Source: an uncultured Clostridia bacterium (GTDB lineage Bacteria > Bacillota > Clostridia > Oscillospirales > Ruminococcaceae). Taken from it: DNA of 14,878 nucleotides. Within the stretch, counting starts at the first letter, position 1. Every line of letters begins with the position of its first letter. A program made the position numbers and the translations under genes. Location of the stretch: NCBI GenBank assembly GCA_938014855.1, contig CALLQM010000084.1, forward strand, positions 1 to 14,878, given 5' to 3'. Below, in pieces: positions 1 to 6,389 of the stretch. The notes below the pieces were generated by a model that searched no databases, was not told where the DNA came from, and was given only the letters and a program-made list of their open reading frames with translations.

Positions 1-774
1 CTGCATCTTAAAAAGAAACTGGTGGGCACCATCGATATGTCCAACCGTGTGCAAAAGTTTGTGGACTGCCGCACACGCGATACAAACCGCCGCGAAATTT
101 ACATCGTGGAGGGCGATTCCGCACTTGGCGCCTGTAAATTAGGCCGAGACTCCGAATTTCAGGCGATTATTCCTGTGCGCGGAAAAATCCTCAACTGCCT
201 AAAAGCAGAATACGATAAAATCTTTAAAAACGATATCATTACGGATATCTTTAAGGTGCTGGGCTGTGGGGTCGAAGTCACTTCCAAAGCCAATAAAGAT
301 TTGTCATCGTTTGATCTGTCCGGACTGCGTTGGAACAAAATCGTAATCTGCACCGATGCCGATGTGGACGGTTTCCAAATTCGTACACTGATTTTAACAA
401 TGCTCTATCGGCTGGCTCCTACGCTCATCGAAGAGGGCTATGTCTATATCGCGGAATCTCCGCTTTATGAAATTACCAGCAAAGATAAGGTGTACTTTGC
501 TTATACCGAGGTGGAAAAAGCCGATGCGATTTCTAAAATAGGATCGCAGAAATATACAATTCAGCGCTCAAAAGGACTCGGTGAAAATGAACCGGGCATG
601 ATGTGGCTGACGACGATGAATCCTGAAACACGCCGTTTAATCAAAGTAACGCCGTCGCAAGCCGAAGAAACAAGCGATATGTTCAGTTTGCTTTTGGGGG
701 ACAATCTTGCCGGCAGAAAAGAGTATATTTCCGAGAACGGCCACCGATATCTGGATTTGGCGGATATTTCGTAA
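1..774 (+). CDS. parE: DNA topoisomerase IV / gyrase subunit B, C-terminal part (5' end outside window)
   Basis: This is the ATPase/TOPRIM subunit of a type IIA topoisomerase, which works with the ParC/GyrA subunit encoded next to pass one duplex through another. The frame is open from base 1 and ends with TAA at 772-774, giving 257 visible codons; the family is usually about 640 residues, so the GHKL ATPase and most of the transducer lie upstream. Visible are the TOPRIM glutamate motif EGDSA (about 109-123), the RGKILN stretch (about 178-195), the metal-binding DADVDG motif (about 355-372) and the C-terminal KGLGE motif near 571-585. Several positions differ from textbook GyrB/ParE: DADVDG is followed by FQIRT instead of AHIRT, and SKGLGEN replaces YKGLGEM. 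This matches the divergent subunit B I associate with Clostridia. Whether it should be called ParE or GyrB cannot be settled from this fragment; the neighbour lacking a GyrA box favours ParE. Confidence 0.88.
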   Translation: MHLKKKLVGTIDMSNRVQKFVDCRTRDTNRREIYIVEGDSALGACKLGRDSEFQAIIPVRGKILNCLKAEYDKIFKNDIITDIFKVLGCGVEVTSKANKDLSSFDLSGLRWNKIVICTDADVDGFQIRTLILTMLYRLAPTLIEEGYVYIAESPLYEITSKDKVYFAYTEVEKADAISKIGSQKYTIQRSKGLGENEPGMMWLTTMNPETRRLIKVTPSQAEETSDMFSLLLGDNLAGRKEYISENGHRYLDLADIS

Positions 775-804
775 GTTTGCCGGATTAATAATTGGGGTGA
801 ATAA

Positions 805-3039
805 ATGGCAACGAGAAAACCAAAGAGGGTACCAAAAAAAAGAGTGGATCCGTCCGCAGTTATAGAAAATGCGGGCGTTATGGTGGAACAGCCAATCGTA
901 CAAACGCTGGAAAAGAACTATATGCCTTACGCTGTAAGCGTCATAGTTTCGCGTGCGATTCCGGAAATTGACGGATTTAAACCGTCCCACCGAAAACTGC
1001 TTTATACCATGTATAAAATGGGTCTGTTAACCGGCGCGCGCACGAAATCGGCGAATGTGGTTGGCCAGACGATGCGCCTGAATCCACACGGCGATGCTGC
1101 AATTTATGAAACGATGGTGCGCCTATCCCGCGGCTATGAAGCGCTGCTGCACCCTTATGTAGACAGCAAGGGAAATTTCGGAAAGTCCTATTCGCGTGAT
1201 ATGGCGTATGCGGCGTCCAGATATACCGAAGTCAAACTGGATTCCATCTGTACAGAGCTGTTCGGCGATATTGATAAAGATACCGTTGATATGACGGATA
1301 ACTACGATAACACCATGAAAGAACCGACGCTGCTTCCGGTTTCGTTTCCGTCCGTTTTGGTAAATTCCAACATCGGAATCGCGGTTGGTATGGCGTCGTC
1401 CATCTGCCCGTTCAACTTGGGAGAGGTTTGTGAGACCACCATTGCCTTGATACGTAATCCAGATCATAATGTGATCGAAACGTTAAAAGCACCGGATTTT
1501 CCCGGTGGCGGTTATGTGGTTTATAACAAAAAAGACCTGCAGCATATTTACGAAACCGGACGCGGCGGCATCAAAGTCAGAGCGCGTTATACTTATGACA
1601 AAGCAGGCAACTGCATCGACATTACGCAGATTCCGCCGACGACAACGGTGGAAGCAATCATGGATAAGATTGTCGACTTGGTTAAAGCCGGTAAAATTCG
1701 TGAAATTTCGGATATGCGTGATGAGACTGATCTGTCAGGACTAAAATTGACGATTGACCTCAAACGTGGTACAGATCCACAACGTTTGATGCTCAAACTT
1801 TATAAACTCACACCGCTGGAAGATACGTTTTCCTGTAACTTTAATGTGCTGGTTGGCGGAATTCCAAAAGTATGCGGAATCAAAACGCTGATTACTGAAT
1901 GGGCGGCATTTCGAGAAGGCTGTATCCGCCGCAGAGTATATTTTGATCTGACCAAAAAGAAAGAGAAACTGCACCTGTTAAAAGGGCTTGGGAAAATTCT
2001 TCTCGATATTGATAAAGCAATTCGCATCGTGCGGGAAACCGAAGAAGAAAAAGAGGTTGTCCCGAATTTGATGATTGGATTCGGAATCGACGAATTGCAG
2101 GCAGAGTATGTTGCGGAGATTCGGCTTCGCCAAATCAACCGCGAACATATCCTAAAGCGTTTGGATGAAACCGATCAATTGGAAAAAGATATTGCGGAAA
2201 TGGAAGGAATCCTGAAAGACCGTAAAAAAGTCCGTAATATTATCATAAAAGAATTAAAAAATGTCAGCAAAAAATTTGCGATGCCTCGCAAAGCGCTGTT
2301 ATATTATCCTTCCGCGGAAGAAGAACAGGTTGTGGAGGAAATTCCGGATTATCCCGTGCATCTGTTCTTTACACGGGAAGGCTACTTCAAAAAGATCACG
2401 CCGCAGTCACTGCGAATGAGCGGAGAGCATAAGCTCAAGGACGGCGACGAAATCATTCAGGAAGTTGAATCGCAAAACACGGCGGAATTGCTGTTCTTTA
2501 CCGATCAATGTAAGGTGTATAAGGCAAAAGCCTGTGATTTTGAGGATACAAAAGCAAGCGTAATGGGCGACTTCATTCCTGCAAAACTTGGGTTTGATGA
2601 AGGTGAACAGGCGCTCTATATGGCTTATACGCTGGATTATTCCGGTTATATGCTCTTCTTCTTTGAAAACGGAAAGGCGACAAAAGTGGAACTTTCCAGC
2701 TACCAAACAAAAACCAATCGAAGAAGACTGATGAATGCATACAGCAATGCTTCGCCGATTGTCGGAATGGCGCATGTGACAGAAGATATCGATTTCTTGC
2801 TCACGACTTCCGCAGGACGCCTGCTTTTGCTGAATTCCGGCTCGGTCAGCGTGAAGTCGACCCGCAATTCGCAGGGAATTATCGTTATGACGCTGAAGAA
2901 AAATCATTATGTTAAGTCGGCAGTTCCGTTTGAAGATTCGATGTTAGAAAATGCGCATCGTTATCGTACGAAAACACTGCCTTCCGCAGGCAAAATTTTA
3001 CGAGAACAAGATCAAGGCGAACAGCTGAAACTTGAGTAG
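805..3039 (+). CDS. parC: DNA topoisomerase IV subunit A (ParC/GyrA family)
   Basis: This 744-residue protein is the DNA-cleaving subunit partnering the ParE-type protein 30 bp upstream, apparently in one operon. The start ATG follows GGGGTG (794-799). The N-terminal winged-helix/tower part runs to about residue 490. The catalytic arginine-tyrosine pair is R139-Y140 in the context AASRYTE, where Y140 would form the phosphotyrosyl link to DNA. The quinolone-binding helix reads NPHGDAAIYET (residues 93-103): the position of E. coli GyrA Ser83 is Ala98 and that of Asp87 is Glu102. The tower and coiled-coil region (about 370-490) is rich in Lys and Glu. The C-terminal beta-pinwheel (about 505-725) shows repeated hydrophobic blades, but I see no GyrA-box QRRGGKG, which supports a topoisomerase IV-like rather than supercoiling enzyme. 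A hairpin terminator follows the stop. Family assignment is certain; the ParC versus GyrA label is likely. Confidence 0.9.
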   Translation: MATRKPKRVPKKRVDPSAVIENAGVMVEQPIVQTLEKNYMPYAVSVIVSRAIPEIDGFKPSHRKLLYTMYKMGLLTGARTKSANVVGQTMRLNPHGDAAIYETMVRLSRGYEALLHPYVDSKGNFGKSYSRDMAYAASRYTEVKLDSICTELFGDIDKDTVDMTDNYDNTMKEPTLLPVSFPSVLVNSNIGIAVGMASSICPFNLGEVCETTIALIRNPDHNVIETLKAPDFPGGGYVVYNKKDLQHIYETGRGGIKVRARYTYDKAGNCIDITQIPPTTTVEAIMDKIVDLVKAGKIREISDMRDETDLSGLKLTIDLKRGTDPQRLMLKLYKLTPLEDTFSCNFNVLVGGIPKVCGIKTLITEWAAFREGCIRRRVYFDLTKKKEKLHLLKGLGKILLDIDKAIRIVRETEEEKEVVPNLMIGFGIDELQAEYVAEIRLRQINREHILKRLDETDQLEKDIAEMEGILKDRKKVRNIIIKELKNVSKKFAMPRKALLYYPSAEEEQVVEEIPDYPVHLFFTREGYFKKITPQSLRMSGEHKLKDGDEIIQEVESQNTAELLFFTDQCKVYKAKACDFEDTKASVMGDFIPAKLGFDEGEQALYMAYTLDYSGYMLFFFENGKATKVELSSYQTKTNRRRLMNAYSNASPIVGMAHVTEDIDFLLTTSAGRLLLLNSGSVSVKSTRNSQGIIVMTLKKNHYVKSAVPFEDSMLENAHRYRTKTLPSAGKILREQDQGEQLKLE

Positions 3040-3053
3040 CAAAAACAAAAAAA

Positions 3054-3093
3054 GAAAGCCGGGGGATATCACTACCCGCCGGCTTTCGGTTTT
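3054..3093 (+). terminator. Rho-independent terminator of the parE-parC unit
   Basis: The inverted repeat GAAAGCCGG (3054-3062) / CCGGCTTTC (3079-3087) is extended inward by GGG/CCC with one bulged G, and is followed by TTTT (3090-3093). It lies 14 bp after the parC stop. The rest of the gap, about 3094-3187, shows nothing I recognise. Confidence 0.8.
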
Positions 3094-3187
3094 CGCTTCA
3101 TGCAAACGCTATAAGAAGTAAAAACCAATGTTAGTTTGCGCCTGTGCAACTGTCATTATTCGTTTCGTAAAAAATTTATGGCAATGC

Positions 3188-3216
3188 TTGAAAAGCTTGT
3201 TTTCTTATGGTAAACT
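3188..3216 (+). promoter_or_regulatory. SigA-type promoter of secG
   Basis: TTGAAA (3188-3193), a 17-bp spacer and TAAACT (3211-3216). TGG directly upstream of the -10 gives an extended -10 (TGN). The predicted transcript would have a leader of about 40 nt before secG. Confidence 0.65.
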
Positions 3217-3265
3217 ATTGTGAGTTGATATTATTGATAATGGATATAATCGGAGGTTTTTGGAA

Positions 3266-3517
3266 ATGAGCACAATTGAAATTATCGGCGGAATTATTAT
3301 TCTGCTGTGCGCTGTCATTATTGTTGTGACAGTTACCATGATGGAGGGAAAAGGCGGCGGCATGAACGCGCTATCCGGCTCCAACGAATCCTCTTATCTT
3401 GGAAAAAACAAAAGCAGATCTCTTCAGGCGACTCTGAGCAGGATTGCAAAGTATACCGGTATCCTGTTTGTGGGTACTACGCTGGTGGTTTATTTTATCA
3501 GTGCGGCGATGAAATAA
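3266..3517 (+). CDS. secG: Preprotein translocase subunit SecG
   Basis: SecG is the small non-essential subunit of the SecYEG channel in the cytoplasmic membrane. The product is 83 residues, within the usual 70-110. It has two hydrophobic segments (about residues 5-25 and 60-80) joined by a glycine-rich loop; the stretch EGKGGGMNALSGS and a following SSYLGKNK are typical of the SecG loop. A TTG six bases earlier is in frame, but GGAGG (3252-3256) lies only 3 bases from it and 9 bases from the ATG at 3266, so I chose the ATG. The gene appears monocistronic: own promoter upstream and a strong terminator immediately after. In many Firmicutes secG is followed by rnr and smpB; here it is not. Confidence 0.92.
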   Translation: MSTIEIIGGIIILLCAVIIVVTVTMMEGKGGGMNALSGSNESSYLGKNKSRSLQATLSRIAKYTGILFVGTTLVVYFISAAMK

Positions 3518-3522
3518 GATAC

Positions 3523-3560
3523 AAAAACTCCTCCGGCAACGCCGGAGGAGTTTTTGTTTT
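3523..3560. terminator. Bidirectional terminator between secG and the convergent GNAT gene
   Basis: A perfect 15-bp inverted repeat, arms 3523-3537 and 3541-3555, with a 3-nt loop (AAC). The arms begin and end with A5/T5, so each strand gives a GC-rich stem followed by a U-tract. The plus strand continues GTTTT. It begins 6 bp after the secG stop and ends against the stop of the minus-strand gene. Confidence 0.9.
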
Positions 3561-3982
3561 TAAAGTGTTTTTTCCATCATTTCATGTTCGCAGAATTCGT
3601 CCATATACCGTTTTCCCGTTGGAAGAAATCCATATTTTTGATAAAATGGGACTGCATAAAGCTGTGCGCCAAGTTCAAAGTGTTTGGCGTTTTGCGCTTT
3701 TGCAATCTTTTCCAGCTCCTCAATGATCATTCGTCCCAGCGAATGGCCTCTCCATTCTTTCAGTACCGCGATGCGTCCCAAAACAAAAACGCCGTTTTCT
3801 GCGCGGTAAACGCGCCCGGTCGCAACCGGATTTTCTTTGTCACAAAGCAGGACATGGTACGAAATAGGGTCGAACTTGTCCCAATCCGGGTCGGCAAACC
3901 CCTGCTCTTTGGTAAAAACTTACTAGCGGATGTGCAGCGCATCGCCCAAGTCACCTGCGGGATGCAATACTTTGACATTCAT
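3560..3982 (-). pseudogene. GNAT-family N-acetyltransferase, interrupted by two adjacent stop codons
   Basis: Read from the ATG at 3982 on the minus strand, the frame encodes a 140-residue GNAT acetyltransferase, a family that transfers acetyl from acetyl-CoA to an amine; the substrate is unknown. The order is: N-terminal DALHIR, two stops, VFTKEQGF (the usual start of the family is IRxxVFxxEQGF), the beta strands around residues 42-65, the acetyl-CoA loop WRGHSLGR (the RxxGxG/A site), and C-terminal AVPFYQKYGFLPTGKRYMDE. This resembles the ElaA/YjdJ-like branch. Codons 20 and 21 are TAG (3925-3923) and TAA (3922-3920). The frame on both sides is the same, so no frameshift is involved; two substitutions would restore Glu or Lys codons. 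The longest piece with a start is 73 residues (from 3781) and lacks the N-terminal half. It lies 41 bp downstream of bofA, on the same strand. Confidence 0.8.
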
Positions 3983-4023
3983 TTCTTATCGTGCTCCCAA
4001 ATTTTTCTTTTGATTATACCAAA

Positions 4024-4281
4024 TTAAATAGAAAGAAGCAACCGAATGACCAGTATTCCCAAGACACCGGGAATTCCCAAAATGGAAGAAGTGCCGACGG
4101 TAAACAGATTGAGCGAGAGTGTTACTCCGGTAAATGCGCCCAAATAACTAATAATCAGAAGTGCGGCATTTCCTGTAACAACCGAAAAAAGCAGGCATCG
4201 AAGAAAACGTCCCGAACGAAACAGCGCGATCAAAATGAACAAAATAGCCAATCCGGCGGCGATATACCAATACATAGACAT
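4024..4281 (-). CDS. bofA: BofA-family protein (pro-sigma-K processing inhibitor family)
   Basis: This is an 85-residue membrane protein. In Bacillus BofA sits in the outer forespore membrane with SpoIVFA and holds the intramembrane protease SpoIVFB inactive until pro-sigma-K must be processed. Seen here are an N-terminal hydrophobic helix (about 3-22), a second around residues 30-50 with GNAAL, and the family signature near the C-terminus, NLFTVGTSSILGIPGVLGIL. Length matches the family (about 85-90). ATG at 4281 was chosen because GGGAGGGA (4294-4287) lies 5 bases upstream; a GTG at 4296 overlaps that site and an ATG at 4275 is the alternative. It lies downstream of rnpB and its terminator. 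A SigE-like promoter candidate overlaps that terminator. Its presence suggests an endospore-forming lineage. Confidence 0.8.
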   Translation of the reverse strand: MSMYWYIAAGLAILFILIALFRSGRFLRCLLFSVVTGNAALLIISYLGAFTGVTLSLNLFTVGTSSILGIPGVLGILVIRLLLSI

Positions 4282-4301
4282 GCAGATCCCTCCCACAGCA
4301 A

Positions 4302-4330
4302 AGTTTATGCGCGGGAGGAACGAAAAAGAC
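4302..4330 (-). promoter_or_regulatory. Candidate SigE-type promoter of bofA
   Basis: On the minus strand GTCTTTTT (4330-4323) is followed after 13 bases by CATAAACT (4309-4302). The SigE consensus known from Bacillus is about GKMATATT-N13/14-CATACANT, so both elements differ at one or two positions. The -35 element would be the T-tract of the rnpB terminator. Read as a SigA site, TAAACT has only a poor -35. The leader before the bofA ribosome binding site would be only a few bases. Confidence 0.35.
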
Positions 4331-4358
4331 CGCCGCGGGACAACCGCAACGGTCTTTT
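4322..4358 (-). terminator. Rho-independent terminator of rnpB
   Basis: On the minus strand AAAAGACCG (4358-4350) pairs with CGGTCTTTT (4332-4324), with an inner GCGG/CCGC pairing, and the stem runs into a T5 tract ending near 4323. It begins about 15 nt after the mature RNase P RNA 3' end. Confidence 0.8.
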
Positions 4359-4372
4359 ATAACAAAACAAAA

Positions 4373-4709
4373 GAGAGGGAATCTATAAGCCGGGTTCTGT
4401 CGCGAACAACGATCTTTCTGGTCCATGCGTTGCCGCATGGCTCTAGCCACCTTTCGAAACACGGCGAGCAGCCGTATCGTTTCAGCTGGTGTTGCTTCGG
4501 ATAGGGTTTACATGGCAATACAGTCGCCTGCATTCCGGTGGGCTCTTACCCCGCCTTTCCACCCTTACCGCTTATAAAAGCGGCGGTATCTTTCTGTTGC
4601 ACTTTCCCTCGAGTCGCCTCGGCCTGCTGTTAACAGGTATCCTGCCCTATGAAGCCCGGACTTTCCTCACCACGCCAAAAGGCGCTGTGCCGCTGTCCAA
4701 TTCGCTCTC
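4373..4709 (-). ncRNA. rnpB: RNase P RNA, bacterial type A
   Basis: This is the catalytic RNA of RNase P, which removes the 5' leader of pre-tRNA. On the minus strand the conserved segment GAGGAAAGTCCGGGC lies at 4668-4654, GGTAAGAGCCCACCGG at 4550-4535, and the 3' universal segment ACAGAACCCGGCTTAT at 4400-4385, which contains the GGCTTAT part of P4. The ends are set by helix P1: GAGAGCGAAT (4709-4700) pairs with ATTCCCTCTC (4382-4373), one C/C mismatch, giving about 337 nt. The arrangement after the first conserved segment (CATAGGGCAGG) matches the ancestral type A rather than the Bacillus type B. The promoter places the start within a few bases of 4711. Exact ends are estimated from pairing. 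Confidence 0.93.
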
Positions 4710-4717
4710 TGCTTATT

Positions 4718-4746
4718 ATTTTACAGCAAATCGATCAATTCGTCAA
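4718..4746 (-). promoter_or_regulatory. SigA-type promoter of rnpB
   Basis: On the minus strand TTGACG (4746-4741), a 17-bp spacer and TAAAAT (4723-4718). The start point would fall about 7-9 bases after the -10, in agreement with the P1-derived 5' end of the RNA near 4709. Confidence 0.75.
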
Positions 4747-4825
4747 GATATGGGAGATTTCCTGCAAAATTAGTATAAAATTAAAACAAAATCCATGAAA
4801 ATTCTAGAAATATGCAATTTTTTAC

Positions 4826-4854
4826 TTGCAAGGATGCATTCGAATTCGTATAAT
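4826..4854 (+). promoter_or_regulatory. SigA-type promoter of gdhA
   Basis: TTGCAA (4826-4831), 17-bp spacer, TATAAT (4849-4854). It diverges from the rnpB promoter about 80 bp away. The leader to the gdhA start is about 60 nt and shows no obvious attenuator. The promoter is intact although the gene it serves is broken. Confidence 0.75.
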
Positions 4855-4921
4855 GTATGAGTAACATGCGAAGATAAGCGCGTGTGTTGTGTTGTGTCGA
4901 TCAATAAAGGAGGAATCACAA

Positions 4922-6239
4922 TTGTCAAATTTAAAAAGTGCCTACTTGCAGAAGGTATATGATACCGTTTGCAAACGAAATGCAGGAGAACCGGAATTTT
5001 TACAGGCTGTAGAAGAAGTTTTGGAATCGTTTGAGCCGGTTGTTGCCAAATATCCGGAGTATGAGACCAACGGAATTATTGACCGCATTGTAGAGCCGGA
5101 GCGCTTCATCCAGTTCCGCGTATCTTGGGTAGATGACAACGGTATGGTACAGGTCAACCGCGGATTCCGTGTACAGTTCAATTCTGCAATTGGACCTTAC
5201 AAAGGCGGACTGCGCCTGCATCCTTCGGTTTGCGCCTCTGTTATTAAGTTCCTCGGCTTTGAGCAGTGCTTTAAAAACTCACTTACAGGTCTGCCGATGG
5301 GCGGCGGCAAGGGTGGTTCTGATTTTGATCCTAAGGGCAAATCGGATGGCGAAATCATGCGTTTCTGCCAGAGCTTTATGACCGAGCTTAGCAAACATAT
5401 CGGCGCAGATACCGACGTACCTGCCGGCGATATCGGCGTGGGCGCACGTGAGATCGGTTTCCTGTTTGGACAGTATAAACGTCTGCGCAACGAATTCACA
5501 GGCGTTCTGACCGGCAAGGGGCTCACCTATGGCGGCTCTTTGGCAAGAACACAGGCGACCGGATACGGCTTGCTGTATTTCACACAGGAAATGCTGAATT
5601 CGATGAAGAGCGATTCCATGTCTGGCAAAACAGTTGTGATTTCCGGAGGAAATGGGCGCAAAAGTCGTGGCTCTGTCCGATTCCAACGGTTATATCTATG
5701 ACAAAAACGGCATCCAGCTTGATATTGTAAAACAGATCAAAGAAGTAGAGCGCGGACGCATTTCCGAATATGCAAAGCGTGTTTCCGGTGCGGAATATCA
5801 TGAAGGATGCAAAGGCATTTGGACGATTAAATGTGACGTGGCTCTGCCTTGTGCCACTCAGAATGAGCTGGATGGCGAGTCCGCGCAAGCGCTTGTGAAC
5901 AACGGCGTGAAAGCAGTTGCTGAAGGTGCGAATATGCCGAGTACTCCTGAAGCGGTTGACGTTTTCCTCCAAAACTCCATTTTATTTGGACCCGCAAAAG
6001 CGGCGAATGCAGGCGGTGTCGCAACCAGTGGTTTGGAAATGAGCCAGAACTCGATGCGGTACAGCTGGACATTTGAAGAAGTGGATGCCAAACTAAAAGA
6101 TATTATGGAAAACATTTTCCACAATGCATTCAATGCTTCCAAAGAATTTGGCGCGGAAGGCAACCTGGTAATGGGCGCCAATATCGCAGGATTCCTCAAA
6201 ATTGCAGACGCTATGAAATGGCAGGGCGTTGCATACTAA
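4922..6239 (+). pseudogene. gdhA: Glutamate dehydrogenase with an internal frameshifting deletion
   Basis: Glutamate dehydrogenase interconverts 2-oxoglutarate plus ammonia and glutamate. The start is TTG at 4922, 8 bases after AAAGGAGG (4906-4913). The N-terminal half is intact: GPYKGGLR with K94, K118, the catalytic lysine K130 in GGGKGG, and D170 in the VPAGD motif. Text such as LTGKGLTYGGSL and CATQNEL resembles the NADP-type E. coli enzyme more than the clostridial NAD type. After residue 242 (VVISG, base 5647) the frame breaks; the upstream frame ends at TGA 5699-5701 (259 residues), and the rest (EMGAKVVALSDSNGY to the TAA at 6237) continues in another frame. Comparison with E. coli GdhA indicates loss of about 38 bp coding for the GSGNVA dinucleotide-binding loop. 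Corrected length would be about 451 residues, as in the family. Translation of either part should not give an active enzyme. Confidence 0.88.
5645..5655 (+). other. Deletion junction in gdhA
   Basis: Codons for SG (5642-5647) are followed by one extra base and then by GAA ATG GGC GCA, read as EMGAK in the downstream frame. In E. coli GdhA the corresponding stretch between VSG and EFGAR is 13 residues (39 nt); here 1 nt remains, consistent with one clean loss of 38 nt. The size is inferred from remembered family sequence; the frame change is seen directly. Confidence 0.7.
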
Positions 6240-6254
6240 TTGATACTTATAATT

Positions 6255-6289
6255 GTGTGCACAGTGCCGTTGGCACTGTGCGCATTTTT
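6255..6289 (+). terminator. Rho-independent terminator of gdhA
   Basis: GCACAGTGCC (6259-6268), 3-nt loop GTT, GGCACTGTGC (6272-6281), extended by further pairs including wobbles to 6255/6285, then TTTTT (6285-6289). It starts about 16 bp after the gdhA stop. Confidence 0.9.
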
Positions 6290-6311
6290 AACAAAAAAAG
6301 TACAGAAAATT

Positions 6312-6340
6312 TTGACATTCGTGCCTTAACGTGCTAAACT
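6312..6340 (+). promoter_or_regulatory. SigA-type promoter of ilvE
   Basis: Consensus TTGACA (6312-6317), 17-bp spacer, TAAACT (6335-6340). The leader before the ATG at 6390 is about 43 nt, too short for a T-box or other leader control. Confidence 0.8.
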
Positions 6341-6389
6341 GTTTTTAGAGTTTGAATATTATACTTTATGATAGGAAGTGTACATTATC

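Noticed and set aside
3554..4027. A 157-codon plus-strand open frame after secG
   Set aside because: It is antisense to the GNAT pseudogene, starts within the secG terminator, and has no ribosome binding site; the minus strand carries the recognisable protein.
4235..4773. Open frames on the plus strand (4235-4504, 4489-4773) and on the minus strand (4148-4462)
   Set aside because: They lie wholly or largely in the RNase P RNA and its terminator; the conserved RNA segments explain the sequence and no ribosome binding site or family motif supports a protein.
5640..5701. Programmed ribosomal frameshift in gdhA
   Set aside because: No slippery heptamer or following pseudoknot is apparent, and the missing NAD(P)-binding loop cannot be supplied by a change of frame.
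6341..6389. Leader control (T-box or attenuator) of ilvE
   Set aside because: The predicted leader is under 50 nt and shows no specifier loop, leader peptide or terminator hairpin.
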